Below, piece after piece: positions 41,460 through 49,344 of a stretch of 61,925 bases of DNA. The notes beneath the pieces were generated by a model that worked only from the letters and a program-made list of their open reading frames with translations, was not told where the DNA came from and searched no databases. The translations under genes and the position numbers were made by a program. The DNA comes from a virus: positions 1 to 61,925 of IMG/VR virus record IMGVR_UViG_3300005338_000002. One strand, given 5' to 3'. Position 1 is the stretch's first letter; each line of letters begins with the position of its first letter.

Positions 41460-41672
41460 CTATTCTCCCGCCTTCGGCCTCTTGGGCATCCATCCCCGGC
41501 CATCACATCTCGGGCAATCATAGAACTCGCCCCGCCACCTAGTACCGCTACCGCGACAGAGGGAGCAGGCTTGTTTCCGGGCGTTCGCGTAGGCCGCTTC
41601 ACGCGCCTCCTGCGCCAACTCCTCGGCGGTCGGTTCGATGAATATGCTCTCACCGGAGGGTGTTAGCGTCAT
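41460..41672 (-). CDS. Small DnaJ-type zinc-finger protein
   Basis: 70 residues from ATG 41672. A helix (EELAQEAREAAYANARKQA) precedes CSLCRGSGTRW and CPRCDGRGW, two CxxCxGxG motifs that make one zinc site as in DnaJ. Common among small phage proteins that bind nucleic acid. Overlaps the upstream gene by 23 bases. Confidence 0.6.
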   Translation of the reverse strand: MTLTPSGESIFIEPTAEELAQEAREAAYANARKQACSLCRGSGTRWRGEFYDCPRCDGRGWMPKRPKAGE

Positions 41673-41994
41673 CGGCCTTGTCCTCCGCTCTCTCAACGCA
41701 CATGGCCCCGCATCCCGCGTACCCGGCCATGTCCACCCAACTATCACGCTTGCCCGGATTAACGGCTGCCCGCGTCATCTTAACGCCCACCATCATCAAA
41801 CATCCGATTTCCGGGGGAATGTCCGGGATCGGCTCACGCAGCAGGTCCGGGTGTTTGGTATTGAGCCAGTGCTTGAGCACAGCCGCCCAGATCCGACCGT
41901 TGCAAGTGTAATCGTTGGCAGGATGCCCGTATGCCTGCTGCCGATCGCCATGAATCAGGCGGTTAGCCTCTTCGAGTACTGTTTCGTTGCTCAT
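41650..41994 (-). CDS. DUF6378-like phage protein
   Basis: 114 residues from the ATG in a TGATG overlap. The pattern EEANRLIHGDRQQAYGHPAN, then a hydrophobic helix and KRDSWVDMAGYAGCGAMCVE is characteristic of a widespread small phage family (D-R-x-x-x-Y-G-H-P ... D-x-A-G-Y) found near nucleotide and replication genes. The family's biochemical role is unknown; a nucleotide-binding fold has been suggested by its conserved polar residues. Confidence 0.65.
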   Translation of the reverse strand: MSNETVLEEANRLIHGDRQQAYGHPANDYTCNGRIWAAVLKHWLNTKHPDLLREPIPDIPPEIGCLMMVGVKMTRAAVNPGKRDSWVDMAGYAGCGAMCVERAEDKADDANTLR

Positions 41995-42128
41995 CAAACC
42001 TCTCTTCCGGGCGTCTCCCGCCCACTCGTTATTTCGTCTAGGATCGCCTGTGCGCCCCGCAACGGCCCCGGCATGACCCGGAACCCCTGAAATCGCCTAA
42101 ACGCGCTGTGCGGGCCGCGTGGGGCCAA
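41994..42128 (-). CDS. Short hypothetical protein, start uncertain
   Basis: About 44 residues if started at TTG 42128 (LAPRGPHSAFRRFQGFRVMP ... ETPGREV). It fills the gap between two leftward genes, ends in a TGATG overlap, and the sequence looks coding, but no ribosome site is visible. ATG 42254 would overlap the previous gene too far; ATG 42071 would give only 25 residues. Confidence 0.35.
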   Translation of the reverse strand: MAPRGPHSAFRRFQGFRVMPGPLRGAQAILDEITSGRETPGREV

Positions 42129-42151
42129 GAATTGCCATTGCTGGCTCTGCC

Positions 42152-42373
42152 CTACCAGCAGGTGTTGCCGCGTATTTCGTCCATGAGCGCATGGACGCCT
42201 TTGCCCCATCCCCGCAACCACTCCAACTCCTCCGCTGTGAACTTGCCACCGCATTCAAGTTCCATTTTGGCGTCACCGTTGACGATAAGGATTTTGAGCG
42301 CCCGGTGATGACGTGTCTCAAACTCGTCCTTCAGCCGGGCCACCATGTAGGGGCTGAAGCTTTGCAACGTCAT
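42152..42373 (-). CDS. Hypothetical small protein
   Basis: 73 residues from ATG 42373 in an ATGA overlap with GAGGG upstream. Helical, with FSPYMVARLKDEFETRHHRA and KMELECGGKFTAEELEWLRG. Unknown. Confidence 0.55.
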   Translation of the reverse strand: MTLQSFSPYMVARLKDEFETRHHRALKILIVNGDAKMELECGGKFTAEELEWLRGWGKGVHALMDEIRGNTCW

Positions 42374-42561
42374 ATTCTCGCCCTCTTTCTCAGCACATTC
42401 GGCGCTGGCAGTTCCGCGCAACGTTCCCTCAGCCTGTCGAGTGCCTTATTCCGGGCCTCTTCCACGATCTCAGGTGATGCCTGCTTGGCCGGGTAGTCCA
42501 GCGTGGCGAGGTAGTCGAGTGCCGCGATTGCGGCAAGCCGGTATCTGTCACTGTCGGTCAT
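42370..42561 (-). CDS. Hypothetical helical protein
   Basis: 63 residues, helical (RYRLAAIAALDYLATLDYPA ... EEARNKALDRLRERCAEL). Overlaps the end of the helicase gene by 14 bases, so it is co-translated with it. Unknown. Confidence 0.55.
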   Translation of the reverse strand: MTDSDRYRLAAIAALDYLATLDYPAKQASPEIVEEARNKALDRLRERCAELPAPNVLRKRARI

Positions 42562-43966
42562 GTGTTGGCTCCACGAACCGCGTCAAGCGCGGCAGGTAAG
42601 CGAGCGTTGTCCTACCCGTCTCACCGTCCCGGTTTTTGGCGACGATGATTTGGGTGGGCTCGCTGAGTGGCCTTGTGGCCGGATCGCCGAGGTACCGTTC
42701 CCGGTGCAGGAATATCACCACGTCGGCGGCGTGGGCGATACTGCGGCTTTCGCGGACCTGGTGCAGTCCCGGCTCTTTGTCCGGGCTTGCCGATGATGAG
42801 ATTGTGATTTGGCTGCCGGTCATGATCGGCACGTTGAACTCTTGGGCTAGACGCTGAAGGCCCTTGGAGAATGCCGCGACTTCCTGTTCCCGGTTGTCGG
42901 TTTTCGTGGTGCTTTCCATGAGCTGGAGATAGTCCACGACGCATAGCGAACAGTGTCCATGTTCCCGGACGAACCGCCGCAGGTTGGACCGTATACCTTC
43001 GATGGTGTAGATGCCATCGAACACTTGGAGCGGGGCGCGAAAGCATCGTTCCCCAGCTTCGTGGAGCGCGGTGAAGTCGGCGTCGGTGCACATGCCATGG
43101 GCCTGTTTCCACGTGGAGACGCCGGATTCCATAGCTAGTAATCGGCGGGTCATCCGCTCTTTGCGCATCTCCAGCGAGAACACAGCCACCGGCTTGGGAT
43201 CGCTAGGCTTGCTTGCTTTTGCCACGTTGAGCGCCACCGTGAGACTGTACGCGCTCTTTCCAATCGAAGTATCAGCCCCTACTACCGTGAGTTCTCCTGG
43301 CTTCACCCCTTCGGTGATTCGGTCGAGTGACGGCAGTCCGGTGGATTGCCCGATCAGCGGCCGAGGATTCTGCCGGGCCTCACCGGCCTCTTCGATGTGG
43401 TCCTCGAATGCACGGGTTAGATGGATGCCGGAACCGACCGCCCGGCCCTGGACGGCCATCATCACCGCCTGACACTGATTGATCAGCGAAACCGCATCGT
43501 CCACTTCCCCACGGGCTAGTCCGACCACTTCGAGCGCGGCCGATATCAGACGCCGCTGAATCGATTTCTCCTCAACGATCTTGGAGTAATACTCGACATT
43601 GGAGATGGTTGGCACCGCTTCCAAGAGCGATGTCAGATACGCCATTCCACCGATAACTTCGAGCTTGTCCCGCTTCTTGAGTTCTTCCTGCACCGTGACC
43701 AAATCGACCGGCTCATCCCGCTCGTAGATCGTGGTGAACACCTCGAACAGCACTTGATGCCCGTCGCGGTAGAAGTCGGCGGCACTGAGAATGCCCGTCG
43801 CGGTTTCGATGGCCTCACGATCCAGCAGCATCGCCCCGAGCACGGACAACTCACCTTCGATGCTATGAGGCGGAACATATCCACCCAGAGGACCACCAAT
43901 GGCATCCACAGGGTTTGCGGTCCCATTCCCGCCACTTCGGCCGGGCCTTGCCCATTTCTCGCTCAT
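42548..43966 (-). CDS. dnaB: Replicative DNA helicase, DnaB family
   Basis: 472 residues. The N-terminal domain has PPHSIEGELSVLGAMLLDRE and GGMAYLTSLLEAVPTISNVE, diagnostic of DnaB. The RecA-like domain has Walker A GADTSIGKS (near 228-236), Walker B CVVDYLQLM, the H4 glutamine region MTGSQIT and the arginine-finger region HAADVVIFLHRERY. It unwinds the fork as a hexamer. ATGA overlap with the loader-like gene upstream indicates a helicase-loader pair; synthesis presumably uses the host polymerase because none is encoded here. Confidence 0.9.
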   Translation of the reverse strand: MSEKWARPGRSGGNGTANPVDAIGGPLGGYVPPHSIEGELSVLGAMLLDREAIETATGILSAADFYRDGHQVLFEVFTTIYERDEPVDLVTVQEELKKRDKLEVIGGMAYLTSLLEAVPTISNVEYYSKIVEEKSIQRRLISAALEVVGLARGEVDDAVSLINQCQAVMMAVQGRAVGSGIHLTRAFEDHIEEAGEARQNPRPLIGQSTGLPSLDRITEGVKPGELTVVGADTSIGKSAYSLTVALNVAKASKPSDPKPVAVFSLEMRKERMTRRLLAMESGVSTWKQAHGMCTDADFTALHEAGERCFRAPLQVFDGIYTIEGIRSNLRRFVREHGHCSLCVVDYLQLMESTTKTDNREQEVAAFSKGLQRLAQEFNVPIMTGSQITISSSASPDKEPGLHQVRESRSIAHAADVVIFLHRERYLGDPATRPLSEPTQIIVAKNRDGETGRTTLAYLPRLTRFVEPTHDRQ

Positions 43967-44952
43967 GATGGCCCCCGGCCGTAGGTGGCTTGGAATATGG
44001 CCTCAGTCTGCTCATCGCTGAACGCCGGGGCGGAAGGGGCACTGCCATTACCGTTGGCGTAGCCGTTCACTCTCGCCTGAATCTCCTCGTGTTCTACACG
44101 CTTTCGGCGCTGGACCACGTAGCCGGGGAACGGCAGATCCCATTTCCATTTGCCTTGACGGATGAATGGGCCAATCGCCCCACACCCAACCTTCTCTTCG
44201 TCGGTGAGCTTGAGCCCACGGAAGGGCTCAAACAGCAAAAGCATTTTCTGAACGTCGGCGTCGGTCGGCTTGATCTTGTCCCACGCCAACGCGAAGTCGC
44301 GGGCGTCCCTGTTCCCCGGGTAGCCTGCATAAACCAACCGGGCTTGTTCCGGCTTGTGCTTTGGGGCGTGAGGCTTCGAGGAAGGAACAGCACCACTCAC
44401 AGAATCCTCACACACCAGCGGCGAAGCCGCGTCATCGCCACAGGGAACGTTGGGGGTAGGGGGGTGATTCTGAGCATTCTTATGCGAAGAATCAGGAACG
44501 GGAACGGGAGCAGTGTTACACCCGGCGTTACCTGATGCGTTACATGGCACTTGTAACGGCGTTACATAGCAGCCAGTAACGCTATCTGTAACGGCGTTAC
44601 AAGGGGTGTTTACACCCCCGTTCCGCCATCTGCCTACACGGTGTTTCGTGGCCGTTCGTTTAGCGTTCAATTGGGCGTGACTTGGGTTGTACTTGCAGAA
44701 CGACCGGATTAAGTACGAATCGCGTTCATTTTCCGTTCGATTCTCGATCCACCATCCGATCGCGACAAGCTCTGCAATGGCCTTTGAGTTACCGCCTTTG
44801 AGTCGGTAGACCCGCGCTTTCGGGATCACGCCGTCTGTCTCGTTACGGGCGCAATAAGACGTGGCGCATATGTGGAGGGTGATAGCGGCACACGAGAGCA
44901 CATCAAGGTCTGGGTCGTCGTGGAACTGATCGTCAAGCCGTACCCAACTCAT
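43963..44952 (-). CDS. DnaD/O-like replication initiation or helicase-loader protein
   Basis: 329 residues from ATG 44952, in an ATGA overlap with the methyltransferase stop. The N-terminal region (MSWVRLDDQFHDDPDLDVLS ... LVAIGWWIENRTENERDSYL) is the winged-helix seen in phage replisome organisers. A variable, low-complexity middle and a C-terminal helical part (KIKPTDADVQKMLLLFEPFR) follow. Directly upstream of DnaB. Likely binds the origin and loads the helicase. The origin may lie within or near this gene. Confidence 0.7.
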   Translation of the reverse strand: MSWVRLDDQFHDDPDLDVLSCAAITLHICATSYCARNETDGVIPKARVYRLKGGNSKAIAELVAIGWWIENRTENERDSYLIRSFCKYNPSHAQLNAKRTATKHRVGRWRNGGVNTPCNAVTDSVTGCYVTPLQVPCNASGNAGCNTAPVPVPDSSHKNAQNHPPTPNVPCGDDAASPLVCEDSVSGAVPSSKPHAPKHKPEQARLVYAGYPGNRDARDFALAWDKIKPTDADVQKMLLLFEPFRGLKLTDEEKVGCGAIGPFIRQGKWKWDLPFPGYVVQRRKRVEHEEIQARVNGYANGNGSAPSAPAFSDEQTEAIFQATYGRGPS

Positions 44953-46352
44953 ACGACGACCTCCGTGTCGAAGCAGAGCGATACTTGATCTGGCGGACTG
45001 CCCGCCTCCGGCGCGTCCTCGTAGTCCTTCCATGCGCCGTTTCGGGCCTCTGCAATCGCAAAGTAGTCCGGTTCACGCTCCATACCAATGAAATCGAAAC
45101 CGCCCAACGTTGCGCCTATCCCGGTTGTGCCGCTGCCCATGAACGGATCAAGCACAATGCCATCAAGCGGGCATACCAAACGGCAGAGGTACTTCATTAG
45201 AGCGACCGGCTTGACGGTCGGGTGAGTGTTCCTCTCGCCCTTCTCACGGCGCGTCGGCTTGGCGATAAAGAAGAACCGGGATGCGCCCCCGGAATCGGTG
45301 AATCCTCCTCGCACATACCCATCGTGCGTAGGATGGCCGGCGGGATGCCTCGCGCTGTCGGCACCAAAACCACCGCCTTGATGGCCCTTACTCGTTTTGA
45401 TTGGTTGGGACGTCGCGCTATAGACCGACCGCCCTTCACCGCTCTGTCGATCCAGTTCCGCCACCGGGCAACCGGGCGCGTGCGGGCCGACGCACTGGCA
45501 GGACAGGAGAAGATTGGCAGGCCAACGGCCATCCGCAGTCTCGCCCGCATATTCCGGGCCATCCTTCGGCCTCCAATTACCACCAGTGGCCGCTAGGGTT
45601 GCCCCAGGTTTTAGGCGTTTGACCGTATAGGGCTTTGATTCGCTGCCGGCCGAGTGAATCCGGCAAGCGTCAATATTGATGGCCCCGGCCCCATGCTTCA
45701 ACACATTCCGGGCGACTGACGATTCCGACAGGGGTTTGCGGGCGAGGATTATGGGCTCGACGGCCGGCTTTAGAGCTGTGCCATAACCTTCCCAGGCGGC
45801 AGAGGCGGCAGAGGCGGCAGAGGTAATCGTTTGCTCTCCACTATGATTGGGGCCGCCGCCATAGACATCGTTGCAGACGCCGTAACTGTCAAGCTTTCGG
45901 CATTTGCCGACCACGGGTCGCACATGCCCGTTTAGCTTGTCGATGCCCTTGGAAACGTCATGGCTCTTGGGGAATCCAGTGGCATAGCAGTAATAGACGG
46001 TATCGCGGATCTCGAAGCCCGCGTCCTCGATCGCCACTGTAAGCCGGTGAGAAGTACGAGAACCGCCGAATGCCAACAGATGCCCGCCCGGCTTCAGCAC
46101 CCGCAGAACTTCAGCCCAGAACGTCGGGTCGAACGCGATATCGCCGCCGTCCCACTCCTTGCCCATGAATCCCTTTGCGGCTCTCGCATACGCCCCATCG
46201 GTTCCTTGCTGACACTCTGCCGAGCCGGGCTTACCGAACCGCTTGACGATTGTCGTGAGATGGTACGGCGGATCGCAAATACAACAGTGAATGCTGTCGG
46301 AATCTAGATCCTTTAGTAGCGCCCGACTGTCGCCGAGCATGAGACGTTTCAT
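44949..46352 (-). CDS. DNA N6-adenine (or N4-cytosine) methyltransferase, beta-type order
   Basis: 467 residues. Motif IV DPPY at 27-30 lies near the N-terminus and motif I (DPFMGSGTTGIGATL) near residue 404, with MEREPDYFAIAEAR at the end; this order is that of beta-class enzymes, and DPPY favours adenine. The middle third is longer than in compact relatives and holds the target-recognition region, including an SAASAASAA stretch encoded by three copies of a 9-bp repeat (45794-45820). Likely protects phage DNA from restriction. No paired nuclease is encoded. Preceded by a promoter and an attenuator-like leader. Confidence 0.8.
   Translation of the reverse strand: MKRLMLGDSRALLKDLDSDSIHCCICDPPYHLTTIVKRFGKPGSAECQQGTDGAYARAAKGFMGKEWDGGDIAFDPTFWAEVLRVLKPGGHLLAFGGSRTSHRLTVAIEDAGFEIRDTVYYCYATGFPKSHDVSKGIDKLNGHVRPVVGKCRKLDSYGVCNDVYGGGPNHSGEQTITSAASAASAAWEGYGTALKPAVEPIILARKPLSESSVARNVLKHGAGAINIDACRIHSAGSESKPYTVKRLKPGATLAATGGNWRPKDGPEYAGETADGRWPANLLLSCQCVGPHAPGCPVAELDRQSGEGRSVYSATSQPIKTSKGHQGGGFGADSARHPAGHPTHDGYVRGGFTDSGGASRFFFIAKPTRREKGERNTHPTVKPVALMKYLCRLVCPLDGIVLDPFMGSGTTGIGATLGGFDFIGMEREPDYFAIAEARNGAWKDYEDAPEAGSPPDQVSLCFDTEVVV
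45794..45820. repeat. 9-bp tandem repeat inside the methyltransferase gene
   Basis: AGGCGGCAG occurs three times in a row, encoding S-A-A repeats. The length can change by slippage without breaking the frame. Confidence 0.8.
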
Positions 46353-46413
46353 TGATTCCTACCGGGCGACGGGTGCGCCCTTTTGAAAGAAGAGAAGGTC
46401 CGACAAAGTACAA

Positions 46414-46455
46414 ACCCCCCTCACCTATAAACTTGGCCGTCTAGGTAAGGGGGGT
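46414..46455 (-). terminator. Attenuator-like terminator before the methyltransferase
   Basis: Arms 46443-46455 and 46414-46426 pair over 12 of 13 positions around a 16-base loop, followed on the leftward strand by TTTGTACTTTG. It lies between the promoter at 46544-46572 and the methyltransferase start. Its upstream arm is the coding part of a 7-codon leader frame. Confidence 0.65.
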
Positions 46456-46464
46456 CTGCTCCAT
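46441..46464 (-). CDS. Possible leader peptide MEQTPLT
   Basis: Seven codons and TAG, with GAGG about nine bases upstream. Its codons for T-P-L-T form the upstream arm of the terminator, so a translating ribosome would block the hairpin. Too short to judge by composition; proposed because of its position. Confidence 0.35.
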   Translation of the reverse strand: MEQTPLT

Positions 46465-46543
46465 CCGCGCGCCTCGGGCGGCTTAAGCGCGGAACCGTGT
46501 CTCGGACGGCCAATCACGAGACGTGAACTGAATTGTTACCACG

Positions 46544-46572
46544 AGTATACGGCAAAAGGCCGACCGTGTCAA
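46544..46572 (-). promoter_or_regulatory. Consensus leftward sigma-70 promoter inside the replication block
   Basis: Bottom strand TTGACA (46572-46567), 17-base spacer, TATACT (46549-46544); start near 46537. The -35 overlaps the stop of the ASCH-like gene. Leader of about 185 bases before the methyltransferase, with a GTCTCG...CGAGAC hairpin (near 46499-46521) and then the attenuator. Confidence 0.8.
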
Positions 46573-47318
46573 GCGATTCGGCGGAAGGACACCACCCAAA
46601 CGTAACAGTTGTCTGCCCATGAGCATCCGGGCCTCTTACCGTTGATCGAGTCCCAAAGATACGCGAAGTGCGCGATCAACAATTCCTCATGGGTCCACGA
46701 TGGAAACTCGTTGGGATGGTCTGCGGGCCGATCCGGCAGGTAGATGATCGGCGCGTACTTGCTGCCCATGTCGATCAGCGGACGCCGGTCCTTCGTCACC
46801 GGATAGCGTACGCCCTCGGCTACCACATCCGCAGCGGTGATGGAGGTCAAACGCTCGACCCGTATCTCCGTGATTTCGAGGTTGATCCGGGAGGCCCACC
46901 GGGGCATGTGGATCGATGGTCGGCCTTTGACTAGTGACCAATTCCAGGAGGCGATATCGATGCGCCCGACCGGGCGCGGGGGATCGGAATCGAAGTTGAT
47001 GGCGGTTCGATCGGCTAGGTACGCAATCACCGCCGGAGTTTCCAAATCACGCCCATAGAAGAGGTCCGCAGCGCACCAAGACTCACGAACATACAATCTG
47101 TGCCCCGGTATTCCGTATGGACACGGGACTTCAGCAAGGCATCCGGTGTCCCGGCAGATCACGAGCGGTTCACCATTGCTGCCGATCTCGAAATCATCCC
47201 ATCCTGTCGCCCATCGCGGTAGCTTGATCACCCGACGGGTCACGGACTTACGATCGTCCAGCGTAGCCCGTACCATCTCAGCCGACATGAGAATCGGCCG
47301 CTCCTTAATGTCTGTCAT
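46569..47318 (-). CDS. ASCH-domain-like phage protein
   Basis: 249 residues. The start RPILMSAEMVRATLDDRKSV with TRRVIK, then GHRLYVRESWCA and a beta-rich ending with SWADNCYVWVVSFRR, is the pattern of the ASCH-like family common in phages. PSIHMPRWASRINLEITEIR and VERLTSITAADVVAEGV are also family hallmarks. ASCH domains are proposed RNA-binding or modified-base-reading folds. Coupled by ATGA to the resolvase-like gene. Confidence 0.75.
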   Translation of the reverse strand: MTDIKERPILMSAEMVRATLDDRKSVTRRVIKLPRWATGWDDFEIGSNGEPLVICRDTGCLAEVPCPYGIPGHRLYVRESWCAADLFYGRDLETPAVIAYLADRTAINFDSDPPRPVGRIDIASWNWSLVKGRPSIHMPRWASRINLEITEIRVERLTSITAADVVAEGVRYPVTKDRRPLIDMGSKYAPIIYLPDRPADHPNEFPSWTHEELLIAHFAYLWDSINGKRPGCSWADNCYVWVVSFRRIA

Positions 47319-47866
47319 TTGTTCTTCTCCCTCACTCGGATTTCCACTCTCGGCCTCAGCGGATCATGCTCCAACTTGATCGGCCCGCCCATAGTCCCTC
47401 GGCTATCGTCCACCCACACGCCCGCCGCCGTGAGCGCATCCCATACCGGCTTGAGCATCGCCGGGCGGTTGTCCATTGTGTCCTCCCGATGCCGGGTCCG
47501 CTTGTAGACCGTGACCGACACGCTCGCATAGGCCCACATTGGCCCAGGATGCGTTCCTAGAGCCTCCATAGCGGTAGCCCATGCATCAGCCTTCAGCCGC
47601 TTCCGGGCGTGGTACAGGGCGAAGTGACCGATCCGGGCGTTAGGCGAGAGCGCCCGGCTGAGTTCAGGTAACACAATCGTCAACGTTTCCCCATCGAATG
47701 ACGACAGGCCGGTGAGGTCCACCGAGGGCCTCGCCGGTGCTTTCCGCACCTTCTTCGGCGTTGGCAAGTCGTCCGGTACATCGCCGCCGGGATCGATCCC
47801 TTGGGCGTGGAGTTGCGCGAGGGCGCGAGGGCCGAGCTGCTTGAGTTCGGAGGGCTTCAGGCGCAT
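47315..47866 (-). CDS. rusA-like: RusA-like Holliday-junction resolvase
   Basis: 183 residues. The core LTIVLPELSRALSPNARIGH and RHREDTMDNRPAMLKPVWDA with GVWVDDSRGTM contains the conserved aspartates and lysine of RusA (D...N...K...D...DD). The extra N-terminal 45 residues (LKPSELKQLGPRALAQLHAQ) form a short helix and linker. Resolves recombination or replication junctions before packaging. Overlaps its upstream neighbour by 10 bases. Confidence 0.75.
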   Translation of the reverse strand: MRLKPSELKQLGPRALAQLHAQGIDPGGDVPDDLPTPKKVRKAPARPSVDLTGLSSFDGETLTIVLPELSRALSPNARIGHFALYHARKRLKADAWATAMEALGTHPGPMWAYASVSVTVYKRTRHREDTMDNRPAMLKPVWDALTAAGVWVDDSRGTMGGPIKLEHDPLRPRVEIRVREKNK

Positions 47867-48468
47867 CGGTGATTAGCCTCAAAGACCGCACGGGCGAATC
47901 CGGCAGGTGTTACCGATCGCTTGTCGGCTCGGTCGGCACTCGGCGACATCAGGTGCATCATTGAGCCAAGGTCAGCAGGCACGGGCCGAGGAACCGGCAT
48001 CTTGAATCCATTCCCTGCCCACAGGCACGTACGCTTCATGTAGTGGCCGCCGGGAGGGTCGAGATAGCCGCCGTATTCGCATGGATCGAAGGAGTAGTCG
48101 AACGGTCGCCAGCAGGTGGACAATCGACCGACCGGGTTTTCGATGAAGTACGGCGCTCCGGTCGCTTCACAGAGTGCATGGCAGGCCGCTACTGTAATCA
48201 AGGCTTCCCCGAGCCTTGCAAGCCCCTTATCAGCGAACCAGCGGGCACCACTTGACGCAAGGTCCGTGCAAGGCGGGAACGCGGCACAGAAGGCATACTC
48301 GCCCGGCGGTAGTGCATACGCCCGGACATCCGCGCCGACGTACATGATTCCGTCTCGTTCGATCGTGTCTTTGTGCTGGATGTCAACCGCGATACACCGA
48401 TACCCGGCCTCTGCCCACGGGCGCAGGAACACGCCGGTTCGATCGCACAGACTGAGAACGGTTTTCAA
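47857..48468 (-). CDS. C5-cytosine methyltransferase-like protein
   Basis: 203 residues from TTG 48468, which overlaps the stop of the upstream gene as TTGA. Motif I LSLCDRTGVFLRPWAEAGYR, motif IV FPPCTDLASSG (the PPC cysteine) and motif VI ENPVG are in the order of cytosine-5 enzymes, but the protein is short and lacks an obvious target-recognition domain. RSVTPAGFARAVFEAN closes the fold. May modify host or phage DNA or be a compact specialised form. Confidence 0.7.
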   Translation of the reverse strand: MKTVLSLCDRTGVFLRPWAEAGYRCIAVDIQHKDTIERDGIMYVGADVRAYALPPGEYAFCAAFPPCTDLASSGARWFADKGLARLGEALITVAACHALCEATGAPYFIENPVGRLSTCWRPFDYSFDPCEYGGYLDPPGGHYMKRTCLWAGNGFKMPVPRPVPADLGSMMHLMSPSADRADKRSVTPAGFARAVFEANHRCA

Positions 48469-48722
48469 CTCACACCCGATTCTTCCAATGTAATAGTCCC
48501 TCCGACCGATCTTCCCTGCCCGCACAGCCACCGCCGAACACGGCGGGCCGCAGCGCCATCCGCACGCGCCTCCGGGCGAACCGGGCGGGTCCGCTTCTTC
48601 GGCTTTTGAATGTGGGCCATGTAGCACGGGCGGGTACAGAATGTCGAGCCCGATTCCTTCTGCTTCTCGGGCGTAAACGTGATGCCGCAGTGGAGGCAGA
48701 CGTAGGATTTAAGCTCGGTCAT
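48465..48722 (-). CDS. Small zinc-ribbon protein
   Basis: 85 residues. CLHCGITFTPEKQKESGSTF and CTRPC form a four-cysteine treble-clef, followed by a very basic tail (KPKKRTRPVRPEARADGAAA). Coupled to both neighbours (ATGA upstream, TTGA downstream). Probably binds DNA. Confidence 0.6.
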   Translation of the reverse strand: MTELKSYVCLHCGITFTPEKQKESGSTFCTRPCYMAHIQKPKKRTRPVRPEARADGAAARRVRRWLCGQGRSVGGTITLEESGVS

Positions 48723-49138
48723 GCTGCTGCCTCATCTAGCACAGCCATCGGCCAGTTGTATCGCTTACACGACTGCACATACTGATTGAAGCAGTCTCGC
48801 GAGTGGTAGACCTTGCCTGTGGTATCGAACACGGGTTTGTCGCCATCGCCCGGATCGTCAATATCCTCGATGCTGATCTTCACATCGACACAGCCGCAGC
48901 ACCAGTGATAATAGCCCCGGTCGATCCACTCTCGCGGCGTAGGCGGGTCGGATGCATCATCGAACTCCGGGGCTCTCTTGGCCCGTGCGTCGATGTACTG
49001 AGTGTCCGTCAGGCATCCGGTACCGTGCCCATACAGACGCGCTAGACGAGCCGTCCGGGCGAATACGATCATCTGCCCCGCGTCGTCATCGTTCGCATCC
49101 CATACCAGATACGCCCGCTTGGTTGCTTTTGCATCCAT
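48719..49138 (-). CDS. Hypothetical acidic protein
   Basis: 139 residues from ATG 49138, with GAGGG upstream and a TAATG junction to the frame before it. AYLVWDANDDDAGQMIVFAR starts a small alpha/beta fold; CCGCVDVKISIEDI and RDCFNQYVQSC give scattered cysteines. Not recognised. Confidence 0.6.
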   Translation of the reverse strand: MDAKATKRAYLVWDANDDDAGQMIVFARTARLARLYGHGTGCLTDTQYIDARAKRAPEFDDASDPPTPREWIDRGYYHWCCGCVDVKISIEDIDDPGDGDKPVFDTTGKVYHSRDCFNQYVQSCKRYNWPMAVLDEAAA

Positions 49139-49215
49139 TATCGATCCCTCAGTTTCTTCCTCACCGCGTACTGCCTTATCGACTCGTAGTCGTCTCCCCG
49201 CGCCCGCCATTCGAG

Positions 49216-49344
49216 CTATTCGGGCGGTGCGCCTATCGCGCGGCGACGCGTCTCCACGGCGGTGTTGAACGTGGCGCAGGCATCGGCGAAGAGGGCCTGC
49301 CGGGCTTGGTCGCGGTTGGTGGGTGCGTATGCTAGACGGTTCAT
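49216..49344 (-). CDS. 42-residue protein ending at an in-frame amber
   Basis: MNRLAYAPTNRDQARQALFA ... AIGAPPE, starting in an ATGA overlap with the upstream gene and stopping at TAG (49216-49218). The same frame continues for 24 sense codons (LEWRARGDDYESIRQYAVRK...) and ends in TAA exactly at the TAATG junction of the next gene. The original gene was probably 67 residues long and carries a nonsense mutation, or the TAG is read through. Confidence 0.55.
   Translation of the reverse strand: MNRLAYAPTNRDQARQALFADACATFNTAVETRRRAIGAPPE

Noticed and set aside
49216-49218. TAG recoded as glutamine throughout the genome
   Set aside because: Capsid, scaffold and other genes end in TAG immediately before proper ribosome sites and starts, so TAG is used as a stop.
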